From Psococerastis gibbosa (lineage: Eukaryota > Arthropoda > Insecta > Psocodea > Psocidae): 64,000 nt of DNA. The first letter of the stretch is position 1. Each line of letters starts with the position of its first letter. This document shows positions 35,491 to 48,548 of the stretch, in pieces. The stretch lies in NCBI GenBank assembly GCA_963971405.1, contig OZ020485.1:12710001-12774000 (forward strand), read 5' to 3'. Below the pieces are notes generated by a model. It ran no database searches, was not told the origin of the DNA, and saw only the letters and a program-made list of their open reading frames with translations. The position numbers and the translations under genes were made by a program.

Positions 35491-35622
35491 ATTCAATGAA
35501 TTTATCCGATCGACCTCTTCAGTTGCCTCTGTAGGTTAGTACCAGTGTTGTGGTAAAACACGCCTTCGATCGCATAGTGTGTAAAGACTCGCGTAACTAC
35601 AACCCTTGCCATCGAAGCCGAT
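35491..35622 (-). repeat. SINE-like repeat, family 3 (minus copy) in the last I-Smad intron
   Basis: Same order of blocks as 17572-17702: GATCGACCTCTTCAGTTGCC, CTCTGTAGGTTAGTACC, GCATAGTGTGTAAAGACTCG and CTTGCCATCGAAGCCGATGA. It occupies much of the 607-bp intron (35290-35896) between the last two I-Smad exons. Confidence 0.72.
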
Positions 35623-35781
35623 GAAGGTCCTGCGGGAATTTGAGCCAATTTCAGGTTGCACTTTTCTTTTCTGTAGAATAACAATTAAGTCGGTGTTAAT
35701 TCAAAAATTATTTATGGCGGGTAAGAATGCTCTACCCAAGCCAACCAATCAACAATAAGTGGACACCATTTTGCGAATTGA

Positions 35782-36054
<273 letters not shown>

Positions 36055-36621
36055 TAGCAGGTATGTAATACACATATGCGTGGGAATACGTCTACTCAGG
36101 CGTTAGAATTATTTATCTAGGAGAGATGGGGCACTCACTTCCCACGAAAAAATAGGTTTTGGAATTTTTGGGCCGCCCGTCTCTTATGCCACCGGCCATG
36201 AAAGAACTTAGTAGGTGGCCCCAGGATTAAAAAGTATTTTGGGCGAGCTCGAATATTTCATCTCTTCAATAGAACACTAGTTTGTGCCCCTATGCACAGC
36301 TAAGCTTGTTCTGATAGGCACTTTCGTAGATTAAGTATGGGGATACGCTGTGCCAATTAGAGGAGGGTGTTTTGCCGTGTCCGATTTATTTACAGAAGTT
36401 GCTCATTATCTGAATCACTTTCAGGCAAAATTTAAGGCTGCCCCTAAAAAGGTGACAGCCAATAGCTTACAGTGCCATAACCCTAAAGTATAGGAAATGG
36501 GTTATGACACTTGAAAAACTGGGTTTGATATCGTCATCAGAATGCTCAGAAAAACTTCTTTAACTTGTCCTAATATTTTTGACTTCTCCCCTCTCTATTG
36601 TCTCTATTTTTTTTTTTTTAG

Positions 36622-36722
36622 GAGGAATGCCTAGGCCGGGCATTATCAAAAAGAATGAATTTACGACGAAGCTGCGCCGAATGAACGACATGAACGGATG
36701 TTTATGTCACTGCGAGGCTTAA
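36622..36722 (+). other. Possible 3' UTR exon or alternative terminal exon
   Basis: Preceded by a very good acceptor (long T run then AG at 36620-36621) and GC-richer than its surroundings. A GTGATAG donor overlaps the Smad stop region (36051), but joining it here would add only a few residues before a TAG. An ATG at 36628 opens 32 codons in another frame. I cannot choose between an untranslated exon and chance. Confidence 0.25.
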
Positions 36723-37026
36723 TTTGTTGTTCTGAACGGGAATAGATGGGCACGCCCAAAATAATTCTGTGATTATGGATTAATGTACGGTTTATAGTGT
36801 AGTTTATAGGTATACTTAACGTGAGGTTCAACGTCAAGTTAACGCGAGTCTGACTATTTTAAAAATTAAAATTTGTAGGCCCTGTTTAATGTTCGATTAA
36901 TTTCTAACATAATGATAATTAAATGAATTGTGTAAGGGTTTTAAAATCATGAAAACTCGTCGTTGGATATTTCTTCTATTTCCACGTTAAGTCTCTTTAT
37001 AAACTAATGTTAAATAACGCTTGATA

Positions 37027-37032
37027 AATAAA
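37027..37032 (+). promoter_or_regulatory. Candidate AATAAA polyadenylation signal for the I-Smad gene
   Basis: Canonical AATAAA about 970 bases after the stop codon. This is a plausible 3' UTR length, but AT-rich sequence makes chance matches common. Confidence 0.35.
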
Positions 37033-39688
37033 AATTAACGATCAGCTCACGGCTTGAATGATTTTATGTCTGCAGTTTGACAAGTCTTGAATAGTAACAT
37101 GTCGATTAATAACCTAACCTGTTTACCTCGCGGTCCGCCAAGTTTGGTCTCATTGGACTCTTCCTCACTTGTTTACTTTACATTAGTAGAAATTAGTGTA
37201 AATTTGAGTTCCATAAGGAAGAGATGTGCCATGTTTCACGCGCCAAATGGTTATTTTCAATATTGATGTGGCACTTGTCTCCAACGCATGCCTGGTCCCT
37301 GGTGAACAAATACGATTTTAATGTGGCAGTCACGCTGGGAAATCTCTCATTGGAGGAAATACAATACAATACAATATATATTTCCTTTATATTATACAAT
37401 ACATGTAAAGTATAAGATAAAATGGGTGGTGCAAAACACAGACTAGTAAACTAGTAAGTAAGAAAGTAAACGGTTTTCGGAAAACCATTTGCTCCAATGA
37501 CGGATTACCCAGCGTGACTGCCGCGATGGAATGAAAATGGCAACGCAATTTTTGTCGTATTTTTGTTGCATCGTACTATCGCCGAGTTACGCGGCAGGCA
37601 ATGGTCGTCAATTAGGACAAGCCATTGCCGTCAATGTAGTTTGGCGATAATGGCGCCGATAAACATCGCCTTTGTGGATATTGTACTGTATCCTTAACAA
37701 CAATTAATTGAATCGAAATCTAAGCATTTAAACTCTTTATTAATTATTTACGTTAACAAGTTTTATGGCTGCAATAAGTCTACGTTATTATATTTACTTT
37801 TTGTGATTAGTACCTAACGAATATAAGCTAATGCAATATATGCACACTGAAATTGCAATTAATTAAAAATTGTTAAGTACAAAAACGTGACAAAGTGTCA
37901 GAAGATGAAAAATGCTATGTTAAAACTAAAACTATTTTCTTGGCGCGAAACTTGGCGTTTCCCTTCCTGTATAAAACTCCTGTATAGGCTAGATAGCATG
38001 TGGAGATGGTTATGTCGGTGCCACATTTGGTTAGAAATGGCAGGAGCAGCATTTTAGTCAAGATTAGTCACTTTTTTTTTACACATTAAGTGGAATATGG
38101 CTCCAAAGTTGTAGTTATGGCAAGAGATTTCAAAATATTTTGTAAACAAAAGATGACCGAGTGTTATGGGCGAAATTGGTTTATTCCTTGTTCTGCAGCA
38201 TTATAGATATGAAAAGGCATAGCCTAGATGAAAAATAGTTAAAAAGACAAGTTTTCTCAAATCACTGACTATTCACTTGATTTAATTAATGCTATTGCAT
38301 AAAATCAGTGTAAATACATTTATCGTATAGACATAGAGCAATAAGATGGTAGATGAGAAATTAGAAAGAAAAGATGTATATTTCCTGCTAAAGCTTGTAT
38401 TTTTTATGAATTTTACATCCGACCATTTTCATATCTTTATATCATCTCTATCAGAACGAGGAGTTAGTTAATTTCGTCAACGACTTTAGTTTACAAAATA
38501 TTCGCTTAAAGTCACTGGTGTCTCCATAAATTTTTTGAGGCTGTTCTAGGAAATATAAGAGAACATATACGCGTAGACTCTCTGGAGGTTTATCTTACTC
38601 ATTTTAAAATACCTTTTCCAGGAGAGCGCTTACCTTCAATGTGTGCAATAAGGCCAAATTAGTCGATATTTCCTCGCCAAATTCTTGGAGACTCAATAAT
38701 TGGCTTACTAGGTTCATTATTCAAGTTTGTATAATGAGCTAGTTTAAAATTCATATTCCTTACTTTGTTATTTAACCAAATGTACGTGTACAATAGTTTT
38801 CTTTTCTTTTTTTATTAATATTTATCTCATGTACCTATACGCTGCTTCATTTCTCCGAAAATGTGGTCTCATATTCAACCATATGCTGCAGACTTTAAAT
38901 TTCTTTGTAAAAAAAAAGGAAGTCATCCGAATTGGATATATATAAGGTATAATAGTTAATTGGTTTTACCGCAGGCCTTATTTATGAACATTTTATATTG
39001 CTAATACTCTTTTATATATTAAAAAAATGCGAACCTATAATGTCATAAACATTGAAAACAGGCCAAGCTACTTTAAAGCGTAAAAAGTTGAAGTGACAAG
39101 TCTCGTTTTTAATGTTAACGACGTGGTGGCTCCCACAGCAACTGAAAAAAAAAAATGGCGGCTTCCTTGAAACTTGGAATTTCAGTAGTTTTACCAACGA
39201 TGTTCGGAGCAGCCCCTAAAACGAGCTTTGTCGCTTTAAATTCAGACCAGGCAAGTTTAATTTATCGTCTGTTTGCGTGAACTTGGATCGAATCCCCTCA
39301 GCGACCTTAGAAGGGATTTTCTGACTTGATCATCTGCCATCATATATATAGGATAAAGATTTCCTCTTATTTACTCCCATTTATGACGACTGCTGGGTTA
39401 TGTTCAAAGACACTCTTGCAACGTACCAATAATCGTTTAATGGCACATAAGATGGCTAAGCTACCGGTAATCATTTAAAGCTGTGCAGGTAACAACTTAC
39501 GATTAAGGGTCAAGGACCCGACTGAATTAGATAAAAATGTTAGTGTTATTAATAGCTATATTATAATTATAAAAACAACCTAAGTCTACTTTATTAAGTT
39601 CTGAGAAAAACGAAAAAAAAGCTTTGTTGGGTGAATGAGATTCTTGTGTGGATTGAACAGGAGATAACCGGTTTACGGCTTCTGCAGT

Positions 39689-39850
39689 CTGATCATGGCG
39701 ATTATAATACCGGTATTTATTTAATCCCCTGGTATTAAAAATCATCATCAAGATCATTTTATAATGGAAAGTGCTATTCAAAATTTGTTTGTTTACATTT
39801 TTAATACCAGGGGATTAAATAAATACCGGTATTATAATCGCCATGATCAG
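39689..39850. mobile_element. Perfect 54-bp inverted-repeat element
   Basis: Arms 39689-39742 and 39797-39850 are exact complements (starting CTGATCATGGCGATTATAAT) around a 54-bp loop. A diverged partial copy is at about 25418-25470 (CGATCATGGCAATTTTAATA). The loop motif AGTGCTATTCAAAATTTGTT is related to the element at about 44090-44170. Confidence 0.88.
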
Positions 39851-40683
39851 GCTGCTGGTGCACTGGACTAAAGTCTTTCGATCAGGACTTGGAAAATGCT
39901 GTTAAGGGACAGAATATATCAAAATATTTTGTTGGCAAGGAATTTTTTTGTCGAAAGTAATTATTTTCTCATTTCACATAGCCGCAAAGATATGAATGTG
40001 GTTAGATAAAAAATGTCAAGCTTTCTAAAAAAAGCAGTCTATTTACCCGATTTATGTTACTACTGTTCTATAAAATGGGGTTAATGCACTTTATAATCAG
40101 TTTTTTCAGAGGTAATGAAATTTCTGATGAACTTGCATTTTTTTAAAATGAATTTTTCATGTTTTTCTTAGCTCAAAAATCCACGGCTATTTCTTGTTAC
40201 CAAAATAGTTTGCAATCTCTCCTAATCTTTGTCCAAAAATGTGACTAAGTTGTTTCTGTATGACTGATTCAATTATTGGTGCTGCGTGATAATTGTAATG
40301 TATGGTTTATTTAATGTAGGTTCGAATTTATATGAAGACACCAGATACCCAATTAGAAAGATTATTACATAAAATCCAAAACTCAAGAGACATTTTACTA
40401 TTTCAATCCTGCTTACACCCCAGTCACTCAACGCGCGCTAACTCATCAGCCAATCAGAGCGCATCTCATAAAACTATCTCATCCTCATACATACCAATAA
40501 TTACTTATTTGATGCGTATCAAGAGTGTATTTTGAGCATAATGAACATTATTTTAAGCGTGAGTTGTTAAAAGTAAACCTTACATGTCGCTTTTGGGTTT
40601 ACATAAAATAATGGAGGTTAGACGAATGGATGTAAGGGGCAGTAATGTGCTCGTCCATTTTCCTGTCAGTAACTCTTTATGTT

Positions 40684-41152
40684 AAGGTCCATTCTCACCA
40701 AGTCTCGGTAAATGTTCCAGCGGGTAAACTAGTTCCCGTGCTTCGTTAAGTCAAGCTAATACCTGTTACAATGTCAATGGTAAAAGCATGTCTACATGTA
40801 ATCCATGTGGGTTGACATCGAGGAGTGAACCAGTTTGCCAACTGCTAAAAATTTATTCGGAAACAATAATAATAATTCATATATTTCTCAACATGATTGA
40901 CATTACAACATACAGAATATTGTATGTTGTAATACCAATATTGTCCGAAAATTGATGGGGTCGTTGGCAGGGTAAGGTTCAATGGGCCTCTACAAGTAGT
41001 CGTACGTCCATAAAAAGCTCTTCAATATTAATAGGTAAACCCAACTGTATCAAGTTGTGCGTCATTTTCCAGAACCTAAGGTCCTTCTATAAGCCCGCCT
41101 CTGGGCAATATTTACCTGCAGGAACATTTACCGAGACTTTGTGAGAACGGCC
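40684..41152. mobile_element. TIR MITE (AAGGTCCATTCTCAC family)
   Basis: Left AAGGTCCATTCTCACCAAGT then CTCGGTAAATGTTCC is inverted at the right (GGAACATTTACCGAGACTTT, GTGAGAACGGCC). It is 469 bp and non-coding. A partial minus-strand relative is at about 4620-4800 and another fragment at about 1500-1550. Confidence 0.85.
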
Positions 41153-41884
41153 AAAAGGGTGACTACCAGAGTTGCTTGAAAAATTTCGATAAAGAATACT
41201 GGACGGCACTACAATGTTCCAATAGAGATAAAAAAGATGGATAATTCAATGTGTTTATAAAAAATGCTATACAATGTAAAATTTCTCTGCCCCCGCATGC
41301 CGGTGCGTGTGGAGGTGGCACATCTTGCAATACATGGTTGTGCCGTCAAGTATTCCTTACCGTGACATTTCATGCGAGCGTGGGAGGCACCCTAAGTGTT
41401 CAGTCTAGTCTACTAAAGGTTTTGGTTCAATCACTTGAAACGTTTAAACGATACATTGCCTTTGCACCCAATTTCATTCTTCCATATAGTGGGTACATAG
41501 AAAAAGAAATTGAAAATATTTACTAATGGAGCGGCTGTGTTCTCAAAATTAGACTTAAAAGTAATAATAAATAATTTAAAATAATTATCGTTGACTCGTG
41601 ATAGATTATCACATAATTGTGTAAATATTTTTTCGGTGACAAATGATAAGTAGCCCAATTCATTTCATAAAGTTGTGTTGGCTTAAAACCGGGCGAAAAC
41701 ACTGTATTCAATATTTTTTTCATTATAACTTGAATAGTTGTAAGTTATATTTGAATATGGTTTACATACAGTATGATAGCTATCATGTTTAAGAGGAAGC
41801 TGATCGTAATTATTGGCCACCCCTGTTTACCCCAAAAATCTGTTAATTTATTTATTTATTTCATTGAATACGCATGGAAGTTAT

Positions 41885-41960
41885 GACGTGTCGTAACACA
41901 ACACCAGTACCATTAAGTTAAGAGGCGACTGAAGAAGTTAATTGGATACATTCATCAAAA
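41885..41960 (+). repeat. SINE-like family 3, 3' fragment
   Basis: GTGTCGTAACACAACACCAG then AGGCGACTGAAGAAGTTAAT, matching 56212-56285. Confidence 0.6.
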
Positions 41961-42651
41961 TTTTGTTTGCTAATAAGTAAAAGTAATTGGTTGAGTATGC
42001 TACATGATCTAACCAGCACATCTTACTTCTACCTATTACTCTTGAAGTACACAATTCTTATTTATGAATTCAGCTAAATATTATCTGTTGTTAGCTTCCT
42101 CTTCATATTTGAGTGATTTTACGTAATTTGACCTTATTTTTTTTTCATATTTCGGATTTGAGAAGGATCAGCCTCTCCATTGGTTGAACAATTGCCATAA
42201 CGTAGACAGTTGTCGGTAATTAAATTAATTTCTGCGTTATTGGTGATTGTATTGCATTTGTTAGGTTTTAACCAGAGGACATAAGTCTGTTTTAAAACCA
42301 AATTAAATGTGTTATTAGTAATTGCTGTGAGGTTAGTATTCGGAACTTTGACCTTTTTATTTAGTCGTTTATTGAAGCGATTTACAAGAAAAGACCAAAG
42401 GCTTTGAATGGATGGGTTATTTTGATTTCTTTTGGACTCCGCTATATTTTATAGTATGTATTGATCTCCTCCCCAGTTTTTCTATGGGTTTACAATTGTA
42501 TTTCACAAAATAATAACATTTAAAAAGTTTGCTAAACTTGGTTTGTAAACATCCGCTGTTGATGGTCATCGTGCTGATCAATCTTATGAACGTAAGTTTA
42601 AAAAAAAAATATATTTTTTTGTATAATTCTTAGGTGAGTCCTTAGAACTAT

Positions 42652-42843
42652 AGGGCCCATTTATACAAAGCGATTTTTCAAGCGACAAAAACATAAGATG
42701 AGGTTGCTGTTTACATAAGGTGAAGTGTCTTATTAAGAGACTTCACATAGCCTCTTAGAAAGGGAACTCTACATTCTTATGTTCACACACGAAGGTTATA
42801 TTATGTTTTTGTCGCTGGAAAAATCGCTGTGCATAAGCAGGGT
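42652..42843. mobile_element. Short TIR MITE (AGCGATTTTTC arms)
   Basis: Left CAAAGCGATTTTTCAAGCGA then CAAAAACATAA is mirrored by TTATGTTTTTGTCGCTGGAA then AAATCGCTGTG. Total about 190 bp. It ends about 20 bp before the neighbouring GGCGGGG element. Confidence 0.8.
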
Positions 42844-42865
42844 CTAAGAGGAAAAAAATTGGTAA

Positions 42866-43349
42866 GGCGGGGTTTCCACCGACCTCTCATTGCAGAATGT
42901 ACTTACTTTTTACTTTTTCGTGTCCGAGAGATGGAGACTAGGCGAATCTTTGGGCCCAGTGCTGTGCCGTCTTGACGCCAGCAGAATGCAATGACATTGA
43001 CGTGGTAGCAGACATTCAAGACTTAGGCGGGTTTTCCACCGACCTCTCATTGCAGAATGCAAATGACATTGACGGAAATTTTTGTTTTACTCTATGCCAT
43101 AGTTAAAATTGATCAATGATCATAGAGTAAAATCACAAACAAACAAACTAAAATTAAAAAATGGCGTCATGGAAAATTTTAAGTACAAATATTTTAATAG
43201 ATTTCTATGAAAAGAAAAATTCAAATTTCCGTCAATGTCATTTGCATTCTGCAATGAGAGGTCGGTGGAATACCCGCCGAAGTCTCGAATGTCTGCTACC
43301 ACGTCAATGTCTTTGCATTCTGCAATGAGAGGTCGGTGGAAACCCCGCC
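42866..43349. mobile_element. GGCGGGG MITE with doubled termini
   Basis: Outer termini GGCGGGGTTTCCACCGACCT and its complement. Each arm carries a second terminus-like unit (43027 on the left, end near 43280 on the right), joined by a GACGTGGTAGCAGACATTCA spacer. The core has the TGATCAATGATCA palindrome and TGGCGTCATGG. TGG occurs at both outer edges. A GC-richer block at 42900-42990 (TCGTGTCCGAGAGATGGAGA) is absent from sister copies. Confidence 0.85.
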
Positions 43350-44999
43350 TATGGAGAGCCCGTAAGAAAAAAATAAACTTTGGCTAGGGAGAAGTTACCA
43401 AAATGCAATAGAAACTGCACTTGTAAAAAATATCTGTTACTATTTTGAAGGGCATTTTTTTTGAACTCATTGGATCTTGCCCTACCAATAAACCAATCAA
43501 TTTTTTGTAAATTATTGGTATTATGAGTTTATGGTCGCTGGCAAAAATGAAAATCTATAGGAAAACTAGTTGGAGATGACGGAATAGAAAAGGAATACAC
43601 TATTTTATTTTTTTTAAAAGAATGTAAAAAATTAAGTGGCTATGCTACCACAGATTTTACTGCTAATATCGTTGATAGAAATTGATACGACTGTTGGGGC
43701 TAATTCGACCGGCTTTGGTGTAGTGACTACACGAAAATTATTATTTATCCTTGTTAGTTTGTATATTCTGAGTATTTACATTGTACTTGCTCATGCAGGC
43801 AACCAAAGTAGGCGGCTGATCGTTAATTTTTTAAAGTGAAAGTTCTTATGATGGGCTCTTTTTCTTCAGTGTCGTATTGGTCCGGAAAAGCCAAATATGT
43901 TTTTGATAATGCAAGACTTATTATTTTTCGATGGTTAACGTAATGCACAGTATTGTCACAAATTTTGAGTTTTTCTGCCCATGTTCGAGGCTTTCAAACC
44001 ATAAATCATAAGCTGGTTAGCCTGCTTTGCTTGCCTTTCAGCGGTAACATGTCAGAGATGATATTTTTAATTTTAAAGAGATCATCAGCATTCTGGGGTT
44101 AAAAATATAAACAAATTAATTTTGGCATACCAAGTGCTACTCAAATTGTTTTACATTTTTAACCCCAGAATAAGTAATTCTTTAAATGCCATAGTACGCC
44201 TGCAGAAGGCGTAGCACCAACACAAAACGGTAAGCTAACACAGGGTTAATACTACTGGGGAGCTTTGTAAAAAAATAAGGAGGTAAATTTTCAATTGTTT
44301 TTCTTCTCAATTGGGAGCCTCAAAAACAGATCCACCTATGTTTAACATAATTATAAAGATTCAAAAATGTATCATTAACCCTAGTTTTTAAATTTATCCT
44401 AATAAGTGTTAGGTTTGGTTAATTTAAACCAAACTAAGGATAATTCGGGATAAAATTGTCCTCTTGTGTTTTTGCTACGCCTGCAGACGCGTATATTGTA
44501 GGTCTATGCGTTAGTCTGTTGGCATAATTTCTATGCTTTGGGATAGGAGAAAATCTATGCAGTATTAATTAATATTTTTGAGAATGTTTACTAAGAATGG
44601 TCGTAGCACCCTCACTGTCTGAGTCAAGAGCGACTGCGTTAGACCAATTTTTCTACTGTCCTGTTTTCCCGAAGCATCGGAAATGTGTCTGAGATTTCCA
44701 AAGTATGGTCGAAGATGCCCTAAGACGATTACGATTCCAGTTTTGTTGTTTATTTTACACTAGGGCTCTAAAGAGAATGGTATTCCAAGTCCGCCATTTT
44801 GCACGCCATACAGTAAAATGTCAGTAACAAATATTATGATTTCAAATTCAAGATAACTGTAAATATTATGACCGTGTATGATTTCGAAGTCAGTGAGATC
44901 CTAATATACTCAATCAGTCGAAATCATAATAACGAAGTATTTACTTAAGAGTAAAAGGTACAAGTATGAGCTAGTGCTCTTTTTCATATTCGCAACCAA

Positions 45000-45332
45000 T
45001 TACTTATGATCATTTGTTCCGGACAATGAGCGAAAGCTTGAGAAACGTCGGTGACTTTGGCACGCACTGCATACAAAATAGCGGACCTGGAATGGTTTTT
45101 TACACATAATAATTTTTACCACATCTGGTTTTGTTGTAGCGCCTTTTTCAAATTCACTGCTCGTTATGGAATTTTCGTTGTCTGACGTGAGGATAGTCAA
45201 TTTGTTAATAAAAGCTTTATTTAAACAAATCGTTGTAGTGCGGAGGAGCGCTGTAACTTTGTTACTTGGCTCACACTGAAGACTTATGTATAGTAAAACA
45301 GTACATAAAGCGAAGAGAAAAAAGAATTTCAT
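45000..45332 (-). other. 110-codon open frame, unrecognised
   Basis: The minus-strand frame starts MKFFFLFALCTVLLYISLQC, which resembles a signal peptide, followed by 90 low-complexity-free residues with four cysteines. No family is recognised and no splice or promoter evidence is visible. It is the only ORF in this 15-kb gap with a secretory-like start, so it is listed as a weak candidate for a small secreted protein or a chance frame. Confidence 0.2.
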
Positions 45333-46042
45333 TAAATTTTATAATATTGACTTGAAACTTATTTTTTTCTCACTATCACCTTGTTATCAGTTATTCGACG
45401 TTACTTACTTTTAAAGAGGAATCTGGCCGTACACATTGGCCACCCACGGGCCACCGCAAAATAGGCAGGTTTATATTTATTATTTCAGTTTTTTATTGAA
45501 GTTATAAAGATTTGGTAGAGGGCTATTTCACGCATAGTACTACGAAGAATGTTTTTGTTTTGGTGCAGGGGTTTTCGGACCGATTACTGCGTTAGTCAAT
45601 GTCTTATTTTCTCCAATCACAGTGGGGGGGGGGGGGCAATCTACCAGAGACGACGCCCCTAGTATCAATTCCGATTCTGTATTCGATTACAAAATCTAGT
45701 CCTTGGGTAAGAAATGATCCTAAATATTACAATATGCAATGCGTCATAAGCTAAGTATTGCTTAAATCACGTCTTGACCATGTAGGTAATGTGGGACCAT
45801 TAATTTAAAAAAAAAATTATTGAAACACATTGTTTATTTCAATAATTGCATAGACAGGAACACACATTTATAAAATCGAAGAAACTAAGACTGTCCCAGT
45901 CGCCCGCCATATCATTGTAGCCTATATTAATATGCATGGCTCTATTTAAAAATCAAATTTAATACGCTAACATACTTATGTTTACGAATCGCACGGATAT
46001 TGCGATTACATGCTTAAATTATCTTAGAATTAGGTAGCTTGA

Positions 46043-46441
46043 TAGTGTAGCTTACATCCCGTTGGAAATAGGCAGCCCGAAATTTAATTCTTTTTATTTT
46101 TTATATGATTAAGTAGGTAAGCAAGTTATTAAAGATTTGGCTCATTTAAGTTGTAGAAGACTGCTTCATGCATCATATACCAATAAGGTACTTCTAATTT
46201 TTGATTTGTAGTATTTTTCTTAGTGTGTATTTTACGTGAAAAGTTATTGTTTATAAATTATTATCATGTTCATCAATTTCGAAAATTAAAAATACCTTAT
46301 TATATGATGCGTGAAGTAGTTTTCTACAACTTAAATCAGCCAAATCTTCAATAACTGGCTTTGTTAATTAAATAAAAAATAGCCTAGTTAGTATTACATT
46401 TCCGGCTGCCAATTTCCTACGATCTACGGGATGTACACTCT
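46043..46441. mobile_element. TIR MITE (GGCAGCCCGAAATTTAAT family), short copy
   Basis: About 150-bp inverted arms (GGCAGCCCGAAATTTAATTC, AAAGATTTGGCTCATTTAAG, CTTCATGCATCATATACC and complements) around a roughly 80-bp loop. It is a sister of 48549-49305 in opposite orientation, and its loop matches the outer part of that copy's centre. Confidence 0.85.
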
Positions 46442-46997
46442 TAACGCCACTGAGAGTTTATTTTGAATGTCAAACAGGCGGGAAGGGCTAATTTGGAGAG
46501 TTTTAAAGCCAGCCCTTGACTTCAGGTAAGTTTCATATTATTATTAAAAAAACAAAAAAACATACAGCATCGTTACTGAGCCTCATTACGTTGCACTGCC
46601 ATTTTTGTTAGACTACACCAGGGCGTGCATTTCGTCGGAAATTTTACGATTATAATATTGTACAAAACTAAAGGCTAAATCAAAAATATTTAATTTTACG
46701 ATAGTTGTAGAAGTCCATTTCCGCCCTAGTGCCTCATCGCCCCTGCGTCATTGCTGACAGCCTCATGTTATCAGTAACAAACTTCATTAGGCCCTTTTAA
46801 TTTAAGGGCTGTTCCCGTCCACTTGAAAAGTCTCGATTAGGAATACTGCACGGCACCGCTACGTATTGGTACATGGGCCGCTCACATTATCGCTTAGAGC
46901 ATCGGCATATTACTGCATGGCAGCTGCAGCATTTCTTACCGATAATATTCAAGCTATGGTGGGACCGAGCCTAAATGTTTATTATTCTTATTTTTGG

Positions 46998-47228
46998 TTT
47001 CCTATTTATACGTTAGTATGAGGAAAGCTTTGTGATTTAATACCAGGAACCAAAAGAGTGGTTTTAATGACGAAATGTCTATCTATTGGCCTGTAACTCG
47101 ATTTGGGCCCAAACTACTCGATAGAATTTGACCAAATTCGACATGCAGACTCACAAAAATATTGTCTATATTGTATAGTTTTTGATTTTGTTTAATATTT
47201 TTGGGTTAATTTAATTTTGGGGGGATTT
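46998..47228 (+). repeat. Diverged fragment of the 1-kb dispersed repeat
   Basis: Shares GAGGAAAGCTTTGTGA, GACGAAATGTCT, CCCAAACTACTCGAT and a closing TTTGGGGGGATTT with 7560-7810, in the same order. Confidence 0.6.
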
Positions 47229-47757
47229 ACCCAATAGTCCCATCGATCAATCCAGTGCTTTTGGATAGAGAAAATCTATAGGCAGCTGATATTTAATCAC
47301 TGGATTATTATTTACCATAGAAAAATTACGGTATCAGCACTAATTGATAAATAGGAGACCATGTACGGGTTCACTCGTACCTGTTCTATATAGGTTAACG
47401 GGAAACTAGCCTATCCAAAACATTCGGAACCTTTTCGGTATAAGTTTAATTTCTTAACCAACCAAAATTATCTTTATAATTTGAAATAAGTCAAAACTTA
47501 ATCGTTGAAAATAAAGTATTCGTCACTAATGACATGACAATGGTACATACACACTTGTTCACAACAGACGATTGTCAAATTAAAAAAAAGTGAACCTGAA
47601 AGAATAATTTTACAACAATAACATTAATCTAATTTAAATGTCTCAATTAATTTAAGCATTAAATTGAGTATTGGGTGGAATCGTTCCTCCAAATAAATAA
47701 TAATGCAATGCATGTGTAGATGTTGAAGTTATTAAGATAAACCATCTAAGTTTTCAA

Positions 47758-47759
47758 AA

Positions 47760-47791
<32 letters not shown>

Positions 47792-47792
47792 A
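47758..47792. repeat. AAAT microsatellite
   Basis: (AAAT)n tract of about 35 bp. Confidence 0.95.
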
Positions 47793-47880
47793 GGATTCTA
47801 ACCAATGACAGCAACACAAGAAATATACAATATATGGTGTATATAAGGTAGTCTTCCGCAGTGCAACTGGAATAGAAAAA

Positions 47881-48193
47881 GGCGGGGTTTCCACCGACCT
47901 CGAATTGCAGAATGCACATGACATTGACGGACATTTTTGTTTTACTCTATGCCATAGTTAAAATTGATCAATGATCATAGAGTAAAATCACAAACAAAGA
48001 AACTAAAATTAAAAAATGGCGTCATGGGATATGTTAAGTACCAATATTTTAATAGATTTCTATAAAAAGAAAAATTCAATGTCATTTGCATTCTGCAATG
48101 AGAGGTCGGTGGAAACCCCGCCTAAATCTTGAATGTCTGCTACCACGTCAACATAAGTGCATTCTGCAATGAGAGGTCGGTGGAAATCCCGCC
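47881..48193. mobile_element. GGCGGGG MITE, asymmetric (one left, two right termini)
   Basis: Left GGCGGGGTTTCCACCGACCT at 47881. The right side has two complete terminus units ending at 48122 and 48193, separated by the GAATGTCTGCTACCACGTCA spacer. The core is the same as in the 43- and 55-kb copies. Confidence 0.83.
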
Positions 48194-48548
48194 TAAAGCG
48201 GCCAGCTTCCACTAAAGAGACAATCGGAGGGGAGAAAAACCATATAAGTGTAAACATCCAATATCTCATCAGGACAAACAGAAGAAAGTTTCTGATATTA
48301 TTTTGATATATGACATGTACCTGTTTCAAACACAGTTTGGCCACAATTATTTTATTTTATTCGTACAAAAAACCATTGCTGTGGTGTAGTGCCAAGGAAG
48401 AAGTTAATGAACTGTCAATTGGTGTTCGTGAAGGCCACATGTCATATATCGAAATGTAAAGAAGCATTTCTACTAATTTAGAGACTATTTTTGACGACTC
48501 TACGATCGATATTTCCTGTGAAAATCGACTACACACAATTTGCTCTTT

